Both the position numbers and the translations under genes were made by a program. DNA of 64,000 nt from Bathymodiolus brooksi. Lineage: Eukaryota > Mollusca > Bivalvia > Mytilida > Modiolidae. The notes beneath the pieces were generated by a model. The model was given only the letters and a program-made list of their open reading frames with translations. It searched no databases and was not told the DNA's origin. The stretch covers positions 51,866,203 to 51,930,202 of the forward strand of contig OY804586.1 in NCBI GenBank assembly GCA_963680875.1, in the 5' to 3' direction. Shown in pieces: positions 37,507 to 45,480 of this stretch (positions are counted from its first letter, which is position 1; each line of letters begins with the position of its first letter).

Positions 37507-39547
37507 GGCGCCTAATTTATCTGCAGATACTGTTAATGATAAGTATTTTATTGATTGTAATTTCTTTAACTGTTATGAGAACAATGTTACCGAATTTGAG
37601 ATTTTTTCTGAACAAGTTAATTACTTTGAAAACAGCAAATTACATGGTAGCTTTAAAGGTGTTAAAGGTAACTTGAAAAAACACATACAGTATTGGAAAG
37701 ATATTGGAGCAAATGAATTTATATTAGGTACTATTTCTGAAGGATATGTTATTCCTTTTAGCAGTAATCCACCCAGCATGTGTTTTAAAAATAATAGGTC
37801 TGCTTTTCAAAATCATGACTTTGTAGACACAGCTATTGCTGAATTAGTAGATAATGGTTGTGCAATTAAAGTGCCCTTCAAGCCATATGTTGTAAGTTCC
37901 TTAAGTGTAGCAACACAAAAATCTGGCAAGAAACGCTTAATTTTAGATTTGAGTGTCTTAAATAAATTTGTTCGTAAGGACAAGTTTAAGTATGAAGACT
38001 GGAAAGTGGCTATTCAACTGTTTGGCCAAAATTGTTACATGTACAAGTTCGACTTAAAGTCGGGGTACCATCATTTTGATATTTGTACTAAACAACAGAC
38101 ATATTTAGGCTTCTCGTGGAAAGGTAATTTTTATTGTTTCACTGTTTTACCATTTGGGTTGCTCTCCTCCCCTTTTTTATTCACGAAATGTTTGAGAGCC
38201 ATGGTTAAATACTGGAGATCTAAAGCTGTAAATATTGTATTGTACTTGGATGATGGTTTAGGTATGAGCTTAGATTACGATTCTTGTTTCAAAGATTCAT
38301 TCTTCATTAGAAAATCCTTAACTGAAGCTGGTTTTTTGATTAATGTTGATAAATCAGTTTTTACACCTGCTCAATCAATTGAGTGGCTTGGTATAATATG
38401 GGATTCAGTGAATTTTTCATTGCAAATCCCGGATAGACGGGTACAGGATTTGATAGAATCTGTGAGTCTAATATTGTCCGAATTCCCTTTGATCACTGCC
38501 CGTAACCTAGCTCAGGTAACAGGTAAAATTATATCAATGTCACCTGTAATTGGAAACATTTCAAGATTGATGACCCGCTATTGTTACATGATCATTGAAA
38601 CGAGGTCAGCTTGGGACAGTTTACTAGAAATTATTCATTCAGATCAGGTCAAGGCCGAATTAGTGTTTTGGCAAGAAAACATAGTAAAGTTGAATCGAAA
38701 GTATTTAGCAGGTTATAGTTGCTCATCTGTAGTAATCTATTCAGATGCTAGTGATATCGCTGCTGGTGCTTGTACTGTAGAATTGAAATCAAACAATTTT
38801 CATACAATGTGGAACTCGGTTGAAAAAGTTCAGAGTTCAACCTGGCGTGAGATGAAAGCTATTGAGCTTGCTTTAAGTTCGTTTAAAGATCAATTTCAAG
38901 GTAAAACAATTAAATGGTTTACAGATAACCAAAATTGTGTTAAAATTGTCAAATCAGGTAGCATGAAATTAGAACTGCAGAAGTTAGCTAGAAGCATATA
39001 TTCCACTTGTGTTACAAATTCTATTTCTATAGACATTCAGTGGATTCCACGATCTGAAAATGAAAAGGCTGATTATATAAGTAGATTAATTGATCATGAG
39101 GATTGGGAAGTATCTGGAAAAATTTTTGATTCGATGAATGGCCTCTGGGGCCCTTTCACTATAGATCGCTTTGCTAATTTTAATAATAAGAAATTAAATA
39201 GATATAATTCTTTGTATTGGAATCCTGGATCGGAAGCCATAGATGCATTTTCTCAAAACTGGCAATTTGAAAATAATTGGCTAGTACCACCAGTGTTTTC
39301 AGTGCTTAGAGTTATAAAGCACTTGCTTTTCTGTAAAGCGAGAGGTACCTTAATTGTACCTAAATGGATTTCTGCTCCTTACTGGCCATACATTTTTGAT
39401 GAGAACTTATGTTATAGAACGTATGTATCTGATGTTTTAGAATTTAAGAATACAGCTGGTATATTTGTACCAGGTACAAATCCTAATTCCATTTTTGGAA
39501 AGGAACCATTTATTACGCCGGTGTTGGCAGTAAAATTTCAATTTTGA
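37181..39547 (+). CDS. pol: DIRS pol: reverse transcriptase, RNase H and DIRS C-terminal domain
   Basis: Open frame of 788 codons. Residues 1 to about 100 overlap gag in another frame and probably are not native protein; recognisable Pol begins near LQHILNEAPN. RT motifs are KKRLILDLSVLN, DLKSGYHHFDI (Asp291), VLPFGLLSSPFLFTK and the catalytic YLDDGLG (residues 355-361). RNase H follows, with Asp522 in IYSDASD, Glu557 in WREMKAIEL, Asp582 in WFTDNQN and Asp631 in EKADYISRL, a complete D-E-D-D set. After it comes a region with DAFSQNW (from Asp688), NNWLVPPVFSVLRVIKHL and GTLIVPKWISAPYWP, conserved in DIRS elements and often called methyltransferase-like. No stop or frameshift was noticed, so this ORF could encode an active RT although the element is otherwise broken. 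The real start, possibly by frameshift or reinitiation within gag, is unresolved. Confidence 0.93.
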   Translation: MKLRTTQMTKKEFARLKTEPLNILRMKERFTLPRIVDIQHPLDQKLVLIQILIMCAVLLLSRPFVSALHGVSRAPGMCVSTVKVWDIGEKTVRSSTEPARIQLQHILNEAPNLSADTVNDKYFIDCNFFNCYENNVTEFEIFSEQVNYFENSKLHGSFKGVKGNLKKHIQYWKDIGANEFILGTISEGYVIPFSSNPPSMCFKNNRSAFQNHDFVDTAIAELVDNGCAIKVPFKPYVVSSLSVATQKSGKKRLILDLSVLNKFVRKDKFKYEDWKVAIQLFGQNCYMYKFDLKSGYHHFDICTKQQTYLGFSWKGNFYCFTVLPFGLLSSPFLFTKCLRAMVKYWRSKAVNIVLYLDDGLGMSLDYDSCFKDSFFIRKSLTEAGFLINVDKSVFTPAQSIEWLGIIWDSVNFSLQIPDRRVQDLIESVSLILSEFPLITARNLAQVTGKIISMSPVIGNISRLMTRYCYMIIETRSAWDSLLEIIHSDQVKAELVFWQENIVKLNRKYLAGYSCSSVVIYSDASDIAAGACTVELKSNNFHTMWNSVEKVQSSTWREMKAIELALSSFKDQFQGKTIKWFTDNQNCVKIVKSGSMKLELQKLARSIYSTCVTNSISIDIQWIPRSENEKADYISRLIDHEDWEVSGKIFDSMNGLWGPFTIDRFANFNNKKLNRYNSLYWNPGSEAIDAFSQNWQFENNWLVPPVFSVLRVIKHLLFCKARGTLIVPKWISAPYWPYIFDENLCYRTYVSDVLEFKNTAGIFVPGTNPNSIFGKEPFITPVLAVKFQF

Positions 39548-40104
39548 AATTTGTTTTGGCAGATATTCTTAAAGTTATAATTTTGTTTACATTGATGGTA
39601 ATGTTCATTTATGCGTTTTTGCATGGTCATAATGTAGCACAGAGTTTGGCATGGCCCTAATTTCTCGTGGCATGGCCGGAATCTTTTTTGAAGAATGGCA
39701 TGGCCTATCAAAATAAAGGTATGTTCGAAACATGAAAAATTTTATACATATTTATTATACTTTTTAGTAGAATTTTCTTTTTGACACGGCCCTGGCCTAA
39801 ATAGTGGGGCATGGTCGGAACAGCTTGTTTTGTGACTGTTCGGAACATGTTGAAATTGACATGACCCTATTACATAGCGGCATGTTTGGAAAATGTGAAA
39901 TTGGACATGGCCCTAGTATTATTTTATTAATATTGTAGTGGCAAAGTCGATATGGATATGCAGTTGCAATATCTAGCATTATATTTAATTTGAGATAATT
40001 GTTTGTATATATGTTTACGATGAATAGCATGAATTCAGCGTGTTAATTTCAAAATTGAATGAATGATTTTTATAAGTTTTTCATTTGTTAATACAATTTT
40101 CAGC
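39548..40104 (+). other. Non-coding spacer in place of the recombinase N-terminus; GGCATGGCC-rich, possible intron 3' part
   Basis: An intact DIRS element should encode the N-terminal half of the recombinase here. Instead there are irregular copies of GGCATGGCC-like words (for example TTTGGCATGGCCCTAA, GTGGCATGGCCGGAA, GGACATGGCCCTAG) separated by AT-rich sequence and no open frame. A donor-like AAAGGTATGT is at about 39,716 and an acceptor-like TTAATACAATTTTCAG ends near 40,104, just before recombinase coding sequence. A relic intron or replacement by foreign repeat sequence are both possible; neither is proven. Confidence 0.45.
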
Positions 40105-40488
40105 CATTTTTCAATTTGGGAGATGGAAGGACTTGTCAAAAGATACTTCAAGTTTATCTGGTGGTTTGAAGGTAGTAATGACTACATTTTTAGACCTATC
40201 AGTTACTGTAGTAAATCCAAAACTTATAGATTACGTAAAAGTGGTATTTTATCTTATACTACAGCTAGGGAAATACTGTTATCTGCTTTAAGTAGTATTG
40301 GTTTAGAAAAATCTATGTATTGCCTACATAGTTTACGGTCAGGTGGCGCTACAGCAGCAGCTAGCGCAGGAGTTGACGATAGACTTTTCAAAAAACACGG
40401 ACGATGGAAAAGTGATAGTGCTAAAGATGGTTATGTCAAAGAAAGTATTTCTAATAGAATGACAGTTTCTAAACAGCTCGGTTTGTAA
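40063..40488 (+). pseudogene. DIRS tyrosine recombinase, C-terminal catalytic half only
   Basis: The 141-codon frame has genuine recombinase similarity from about residue 25 (GLVKRYFKF, SNDYIFRPISY, TYRLRKSGILSYTTAREILL). Catalytic features are H89-S-L-R92 in LHSLRSGGATAAASAGV, H112 and W115 in HGRWKSDSAKDGY, and nucleophile Tyr124. This is the H-x-x-R...H/W...Y set of tyrosine recombinases as found in DIRS elements. The first catalytic Arg and the core-binding domain, expected upstream, are missing, so the protein is truncated and should be inactive unless a spliced upstream exon exists. Confidence 0.88.
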
Positions 40489-40648
40489 GATTTGATATTG
40501 TATTGTATATATTTTTATCTACAAGACGTTATTACCCCTTCTTTGTTTTGATTTTCGATTGTTGGCTGCACGTCTGGCGAGCTGATCCCAAAATATTTGG
40601 TGTTTGTGTCTTTTTATGATAATTGATGATGTTAAATACATAAATAAT

Positions 40649-40681
40649 TTATGCTCGGTTGAGGAACGAATAAGAGCATAA
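40649..40681. repeat. Short hairpin at the DIRS 3' end
   Basis: TTATGCTC and its perfect reverse complement GAGCATAA flank 17 bp (GGTTGAGGAACGAATAA). It lies about 160 bp after the recombinase stop. DIRS-type elements carry terminal and internal complementary repeats used for circular intermediates, and this hairpin probably marks that region; the assignment is by position only. Confidence 0.5.
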
Positions 40682-40811
40682 GGTCTTTTTCCTGTTTTAT
40701 GTTGTTTTTCACTGTCTGATGGTGGTTCTGCACCCTATTATGGGTATTTTGACTTTGTCTTGGCAAGACAATGCAAGTTAATTTAACTGAAGCAAATAAG
40801 AAATAGATACA

Positions 40812-40903
40812 AGATTCGAACTCCCAACATCAGTGGTGATAGGTATTGATTGCATAGGTAGTAGTAAATCCAACTACCACACGATCACGGCTGCGACGGC
40901 CCC
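40812..40903 (-). mobile_element. SINE S1 fragment (5' head and tRNA-like region)
   Basis: On the minus strand it begins GGGGCCGTCGCAGCCGTGAT, then CGTGTGGTAGTTGGATTTAC, a region with ATCAATACCTATCACCACTG and the B-box-like GAGTTCGAATCT. The 3' two-thirds of the family is missing. Its head supports the idea that the satellite motif 'ACC.TC..GG.CGTGATCG' is SINE-derived. Confidence 0.82.
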
Positions 40904-41045
40904 TATCACAGTTATAGGTACTAACCTGGACTATGTACGATATTTTAAAATTATCCATTAGAATAGTGTTTTGCCTAAATAGCTTACTGACTCCCTAGGG
41001 CTTTTAAATTATTTGGCCTTCCAATCTTTCGTCTATGAGCGTACC

Positions 41046-42941
41046 GGCCGTATATCATGTCCGCCAATTTTAGAATATTCCTGTTACTCTTTTCCGCCAG
41101 TAAATGATATATCTTTTCCGCCAATTGATTAAATTACCTGTACTGTAATTAATAACTTACTTTAACACAGGTGAGTCTTTCTTGTTCTACACTCTTCAGT
41201 GGTAAATATTTGGTGAGTATTCGCTCATATCAAATTTAGAACATTCAAGTTCAGAGAGTTTTAACAATGGTTCTCAGTTCAGTAGGTGCGAACAGTTGGA
41301 AAGCCTTGCATCATGGATATTATACATACAGAGACGAACTGTGGTAAGAAATCTATAATATACTATGGATATTCCTACAGAAAAGTTAATTCTTTAAAAA
41401 ATAGAGATGTTGTTTTTCGGTGCAGTACCGGAAAATCCTGCAAAGCTACCGTAACCACAGATGAAAAAGGAGTTGCAGTCGTGAAAATGAAAAATGAACA
41501 TAATTATGAAAGTTACGAGAAAAATGTTGAAGTGAAACAACTCCGCGTACGTATAAGGAAACAATCCGGGGACATAACCTCACGTCCGAGTAAAATCATC
41601 CGTCAAGAAATACAGATCCAGGGAGAAAATTTACTAAAGACAAATGATTTAAGAAATCTGGCACAGTCACTATTCCGAGAACGCCGCAAAGATCTACCGA
41701 AATTGCCTAAAAACAGAGGGGATGTTCATAATGCTCTTGATGTTCTGGATTTGAATACAAACAAAGACGAGCGTTTTATGGCTAGAAATTCTAGGGAAAC
41801 AGGCATTGTGATCTTTACGTGTGTTACAAATCTGAAATGTCTTTCCGACCAAATCAAAGACATTTTTATCGACGGCACGTTTAAATGTTGCCCTAAATTC
41901 TTCCTCCAATTATATACCATACATGGATGTGAAAATGGGAATTATGTTCCATTGGTGTTTGTGTTACTGCCATCAAAGACTGAGATATGCTATGATCAGA
42001 TGTGGTATATGTTCCATTATATGTGTAGAGAGAGAGAGGTCTAGTATTTTCTCCAGAGACAGTACATATTGATTTTGAAATGGCTATGCATAACTCTGTC
42101 CGTCGCAACTTCAGACAAGCGAATAGTCCATGCTGCCGTTTTCACTTGGGCCAAAGTATGTGGCGTAAGATACAGACCATTGGATTTAGTGCACAGTACA
42201 GAGACAAAGATTCAGAGATTGGGAAATGGTTGACTCTGTTTTATGGTCTCCCCTATCTGGCTGCAGAGGAGATAGAAGATTGCGTTGTTATGGATATTAT
42301 GTCTAGCGAGCCAGACGATGCAATCTGTCATCAATTTGCAGACTACATGTTAGGAAATTACGTGTCTTCTGATGCAAGATACCCCCTCAGCTTTGGGCAG
42401 ATATTCCACGGGAAAGAAGTAAACGAACAACAAACGGACCAGAAGCATTCCACTCACATTTCAACGGACAATTTTATTCCACCCACCCCAGTAGCTTTAC
42501 CTTCATTGATGTAATCACCAAAATGCAGACGACAACTTAAAATGAGATGCCTGAATGTCGATGCTGCACTGCGAAAACCAGAAAAAGAGAGAATTAGTTT
42601 TCTCCTTCGACAGTTTGAAATGTATTCAGTTGGTGAACTCAACCTGTTTCAGTACATCAAATCCATTGGATTCAAATATGCTGCTCGCACCGACCTGTAA
42701 ATACTTTTAACGTTTTTAGTGATGTTACTGTTTTAACAATATTCAGTGCTGTTTTAACTGTACAAAAGACTATTAAAGACTTATATTGCTTAGAATCCTA
42801 CTTCCACCTCCCCGTGGTAAGCAAGAGGCAACAGGTAATTTACCTGGCTAACGGAAATGATGTATAATTTCTAGCGGAAAAGAGTTTTTTTTTTTTTTTT
42901 TCGCGGAAAAGAGTATCCGATTCGCGGAAATGTAAAACGGC
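41046..42941 (+). mobile_element. MULE (Mutator-like) DNA transposon, complete but inactivated, 1,896 bp
   Basis: Flanked by perfect 9-bp target duplications GAGCGTACC at 41,037-41,045 and 42,942-42,950, the size typical of Mutator-like elements. The terminal inverted repeats are long and imperfect: left GCCGTATATCATGTCCGCC, right (rc) GCCGTTTTACATTTCCGCG, followed on both sides by TACTCTTTTCCGC and further inward by a TTTCCG-containing copy and AATTACCTGT, giving about 100 bp of TIR. A T17 tract within the right TIR (minus strand A17) is a later expansion. Inside lies one transposase pseudogene on the plus strand. Confidence 0.93.
41286..42700 (+). pseudogene. FLYWCH-MULE transposase pseudogene with at least three frameshifts
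   Basis: The N-terminus has a FLYWCH-type zinc finger (GYSYRKVN...CSTGKSCKATV...MKNEHNY) with C46, C52 and H72; the expected fourth ligand is Tyr74 instead of His. The MULE transposase core follows: IFIDGTFKCCPKFF (catalytic Asp196) and GNYVPLVFVLLP. A GA-dinucleotide run at about 42,026-42,039 precedes a stop at 42,044. Coding resumes in another frame with FSPETVHIDFEMAMHNSV (second Asp near 42,071), CRFHLGQSMWRK and KDSEIGKWL. Near 42,425 it shifts again (EAFHSHFNGQFY, FIDVITKM) and from about 42,540 once more (MRCLNVDAALRK...YIKSIGFKYAARTDL), ending at 42,700. It cannot encode an intact transposase. Start at 41,286 or the in-frame ATG at 41,313 is uncertain. Confidence 0.92.
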
Positions 42942-42950
42942 GAGCGTACC

Positions 42951-43799
42951 TGATGAAGGTCATTCTAGAAATACGTCGTGCGTACATAGATATATCAATT
43001 TATTCATAAACGTTTTTATTCCAAATACAGTCTTTATCTGTCGTCTGCATCGTTATATTTATGAATGGAATTCTAAGGCTAAAGACGTAATGGTCACTAC
43101 ACAAAATTAAGCACCGCCCACTGACCTTCTGTAATTTTCCGTCTGCATCATTTCGTTACTGCACGTTATTTTTATGAATGGAATTTTCTCCTGGCCAGGT
43201 AAAGCGTATTAATCTTATTCTCTAGATTTCCATATATGGCTCTCCTTTCTATCGTTATTTTTAGGAATGATTTTATCCAATCATAGGTCGTCAAATAAAT
43301 GCAACATCGTACAAATCATTTTATTCATATACGTTTTTATTCCAAATACAGTCACTATTTTAAATTAATTACATTTTTAAATTTGATATAAAAGAACAAG
43401 ATAATGTATATGCTATATATAACATACCTTAATCCAAATAATGTCTATAATAAAAAAAAATATAAAAAAACGAATTACAACTTTTTTTGTTCCTTAAATA
43501 TATTAAAGCATTTTCAATAATGTAATTGTTTCCACATGAAAAATAGAAGGTTTTCGGTAATGCGTTTCAACATCAATGTATCTATTTCAGGATTTCACTG
43601 AGAAATAAATAAAACGCGTAGGAAACAGACAATTTAAAGCATATTATAAACATAATGAAGGGGGGAGCAGTATAACCGTAATTGTTGTGTGTATCTTGCA
43701 TATATCTATATATTAAACTCAATGTGAGTACGATGAAAATGTTTTAAAACATTTCATCGTTTTGATATCTGCACCCACCCTAGAACCGTATTTTTGACC
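42951..43799. repeat. Non-genic AT-rich interval with a dispersed repeat of about 38 bp
   Basis: CAATTTATTCATAAACG and TTTTTATTCCAAATACAGTC at about 42,997-43,034 recur as CATTTTATTCATATACG and TTTTTATTCCAAATACAGTC at about 43,317-43,354. A second motif, GTTAT.TTTATGAATGGAATT, occurs near 43,052 and 43,170. This suggests a decayed repetitive element of a few hundred bp. No coding signal was found. Confidence 0.5.
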
Positions 43800-44172
43800 G
43801 CATCGGTGGTGTAATGGTTAGCGTGCTCGCCTCGAGTGCGTTAGATCATGGGTTCGAGCTCCGATTGGGTAAGACTAAAGAATGTAAAATTGGTATGTAC
43901 ATGTATTCCTTCTCCGCTAATTACGCAGCATTAAGGAGAAAGAGCAAAGACTGGTTGGCTCGGAATCGGGATAATGTACCCAAGTGTGGCGACATGTCTA
44001 CCCGTGGACTGCTGTTTCAGTTAGCTGGCACAGTAAACATACATATAAGCGTATTGGTGAAGTACAAAGCGAACCTCATCATCATTTCATGGAAAATTAC
44101 ATTGTTCTTGCCATAACATAGCTGAAAAATTGCTGAATTGACGTTAAACAACAATCATCCGCTCACTCATTG
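43800..44172 (+). mobile_element. SINE family S2, full length
   Basis: Starts GCATCGGTGGTGTAATGGTT, similar to the 5' end of a tRNA (tRNA-Gly-like), with an A-box-like region and the B-box GGGTTCGAGCTCC. The body contains CTTCTCCGCTAATTACGCAG, TTGGCTCGGAATCGGGATAA, GTGGCGACATGTCTACC and TGCTGTTTCAGTTAGCTGGC, and the 3' end is CATAGCTGAAAAATTGCTGA then GTTAAACAACAATC and CTCACTCATT. It is the best plus-strand S2 copy here. The 100-codon ORF across it is a SINE artefact. Confidence 0.9.
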
Positions 44173-44218
44173 ATATATGGAGAGAGAAAAACTTCAGTAA
44201 AGATTAATAGGTTCTCAC

Positions 44219-44318
44219 ACGAGTCCCTATTGAAGATCTGGGATTTCTTCCACAAGTGTGAGAAATTCCGTCTTTTCACGAGTGGAAGAAATCCCAGATC
44301 TTCAATAAGGGCGAGTGC
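44219..44318. repeat. Long hairpin (inverted repeat, arms about 36 bp)
   Basis: CCCTATTGAAGATCTGGGAT then TTCTTCCAC (from about 44,224) is matched in reverse complement by GTGGAAGAA then ATCCCAGATCTTCAATAAGG (to about 44,309), nearly perfectly, around a loop containing AAGTGTGAGAAATTCCGTC. Outer bases (CACACGAGT... / ...GCGAGTGC) add weaker pairing. No target duplication or gene was seen. It could be a foldback MITE remnant. Confidence 0.75.
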
Positions 44319-45228
44319 AAGTACTTGTTTCTTCCGTTTCAACTTAAAAACAAAGCTTGTCGATTTCATTTATTCATTCGCATGTCAATGTCATGTTTAC
44401 TACACAAAATATTACAACGCCACGTGCAATGCAGTAAATACACACTTATTTAAAACCGCATTAAATCTATTAGGGGAAATCAGTTAAAATTCAGGTAAAA
44501 TTGATATTTGAAGCTTTTTTAGATCTACTAAGACGACAATTTATATTACTACAGCAGTCGTAGAAGCGGACTCCATTGATTATACTCGGCCGATTTGATT
44601 AGCTGACAATACCATGTAAGACAAGGTCACGCGCAGCTGTCTTTATGGCTTGTCTTGCATAGAAAACGCATCAAAACGGAAGAAAAGTATTTCTTTTGAG
44701 TGAATGAGTCATTGTTTGACCAGACCGCAGGCCGAAACCATGATCTATAGTACTGGAGGTGACCATGGTAACCATTACACCACCGATGCTGTTGTACTTT
44801 CCTGGTAAAGTCTAAGTGAACTAGACACAGATGTGTATGAACATATTTAAGTATAATGAATCAAATAATGAAACTAAATATATAATATATTATATTAATA
44901 TCTTGCATTGAAAACATTAAAAGTCGATATTACAACAAACCACAGAGCACGAATCAGTCCTCTGGAAAACATTAAACTTATAACCAAAGAAATGTCAAAG
45001 GGAAAACTACAAAAATATATTGGTTCTTAAAGCCTCGTTTTGGATTTCAGTTTACAATGAATGACTTTTCAAACAGAGAAGTAATAAATATTTATTTTTT
45101 TGATAGTTATTAAAAATAAGCACAAATAAAATATTGATCATGGGTAAGCGAGTTTTCATGCACTTTACAAAAGAATAACATATTTCATTTTATATCATGC
45201 AATCGTGTGATGTTGAATACGAATTAAT
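44319..45228. other. Non-genic interval with S2 SINE head fragment
   Basis: No coding signal. At 44,714-44,791 (minus strand) AGCATCGGTGGTGTAATGGT and the B-box-like region ATGGTTTCGGCCTGCGG match an S2 tRNA-like head without the body. Its own anticodon-like region is not canonical, so it is not called as a tRNA gene. The remainder is AT-rich. Confidence 0.5.
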
Positions 45229-45480
45229 GCCAGAGGAGTAGGAGTGGACCAGAAAGTGGGGAAAGGAGGGGGCTGGTGGGGCAAGTCTTCGGAGTGGACC
45301 GGAAAGTGGGGAAAGGAGGGGGCTGGTGGGGCAAGTCTTCGCAGTGGAGCGGAAAGTAGGGTGCAAGTTTTTGGAGTGGACCAGACAATGGTGGGGGGGG
45401 GGGGGGGGGAATTAAGGAGTGCACAGAAGATGGGGAGCAAACTTCAGATGCATACCGAAAAGTGGGGCGATCTTTCAAAA
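45229..45480. repeat. G-rich low-complexity block with two-copy 56-bp repeat and G17 tract
   Basis: Two adjacent near-identical units (from about 45,241 and 45,297) with AGTGGGGAAAGGAGGGGGCT then GGTGGGGCAAGTCTTCG, followed by a partial third (AGTGGAGCGGAAAGTAGGG). A run of 17 G at 45,393-45,409 follows. ORFs on both strands here (proline-rich or glycine-rich) follow base composition. The plus strand has G-quadruplex potential. Confidence 0.75.

Larger units (their letters stand above)
36700..40700 (+). mobile_element. DIRS-like tyrosine-recombinase retrotransposon, degenerate
   Basis: Gene order gag, RT-RNase H, tyrosine recombinase on one strand, with no protease or DDE integrase, is diagnostic of DIRS-order (YR) retrotransposons, which use a tyrosine recombinase for integration. 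Gag is frameshifted, the RT/RNase H frame is open, and the recombinase lacks its N-terminal half. Near the 3' end, TTATGCTC (40,649-40,656) and GAGCATAA (40,674-40,681) bracket GGTTGAGGAACGAATAA in a small hairpin. Terminal inverted repeats and the internal complementary region could not be defined by eye, so outer limits are approximate. The element is probably immobile itself. Confidence 0.88.

Noticed and set aside
40085..40291. Plus-strand ORF of 68 codons in the recombinase region
   Set aside because: Shadow frame of the tyrosine recombinase; catalytic motifs are in the other frame.
41694..42108. Three minus-strand ORFs of 64-71 codons
   Set aside because: Antisense shadows of the MULE transposase pseudogene.
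43800..43880. tRNA gene (tRNA-Gly-like start GCATCGGTGG)
   Set aside because: The cloverleaf is degenerate and followed by the conserved S2 body repeated elsewhere; it is a SINE head, not a functional tRNA gene.
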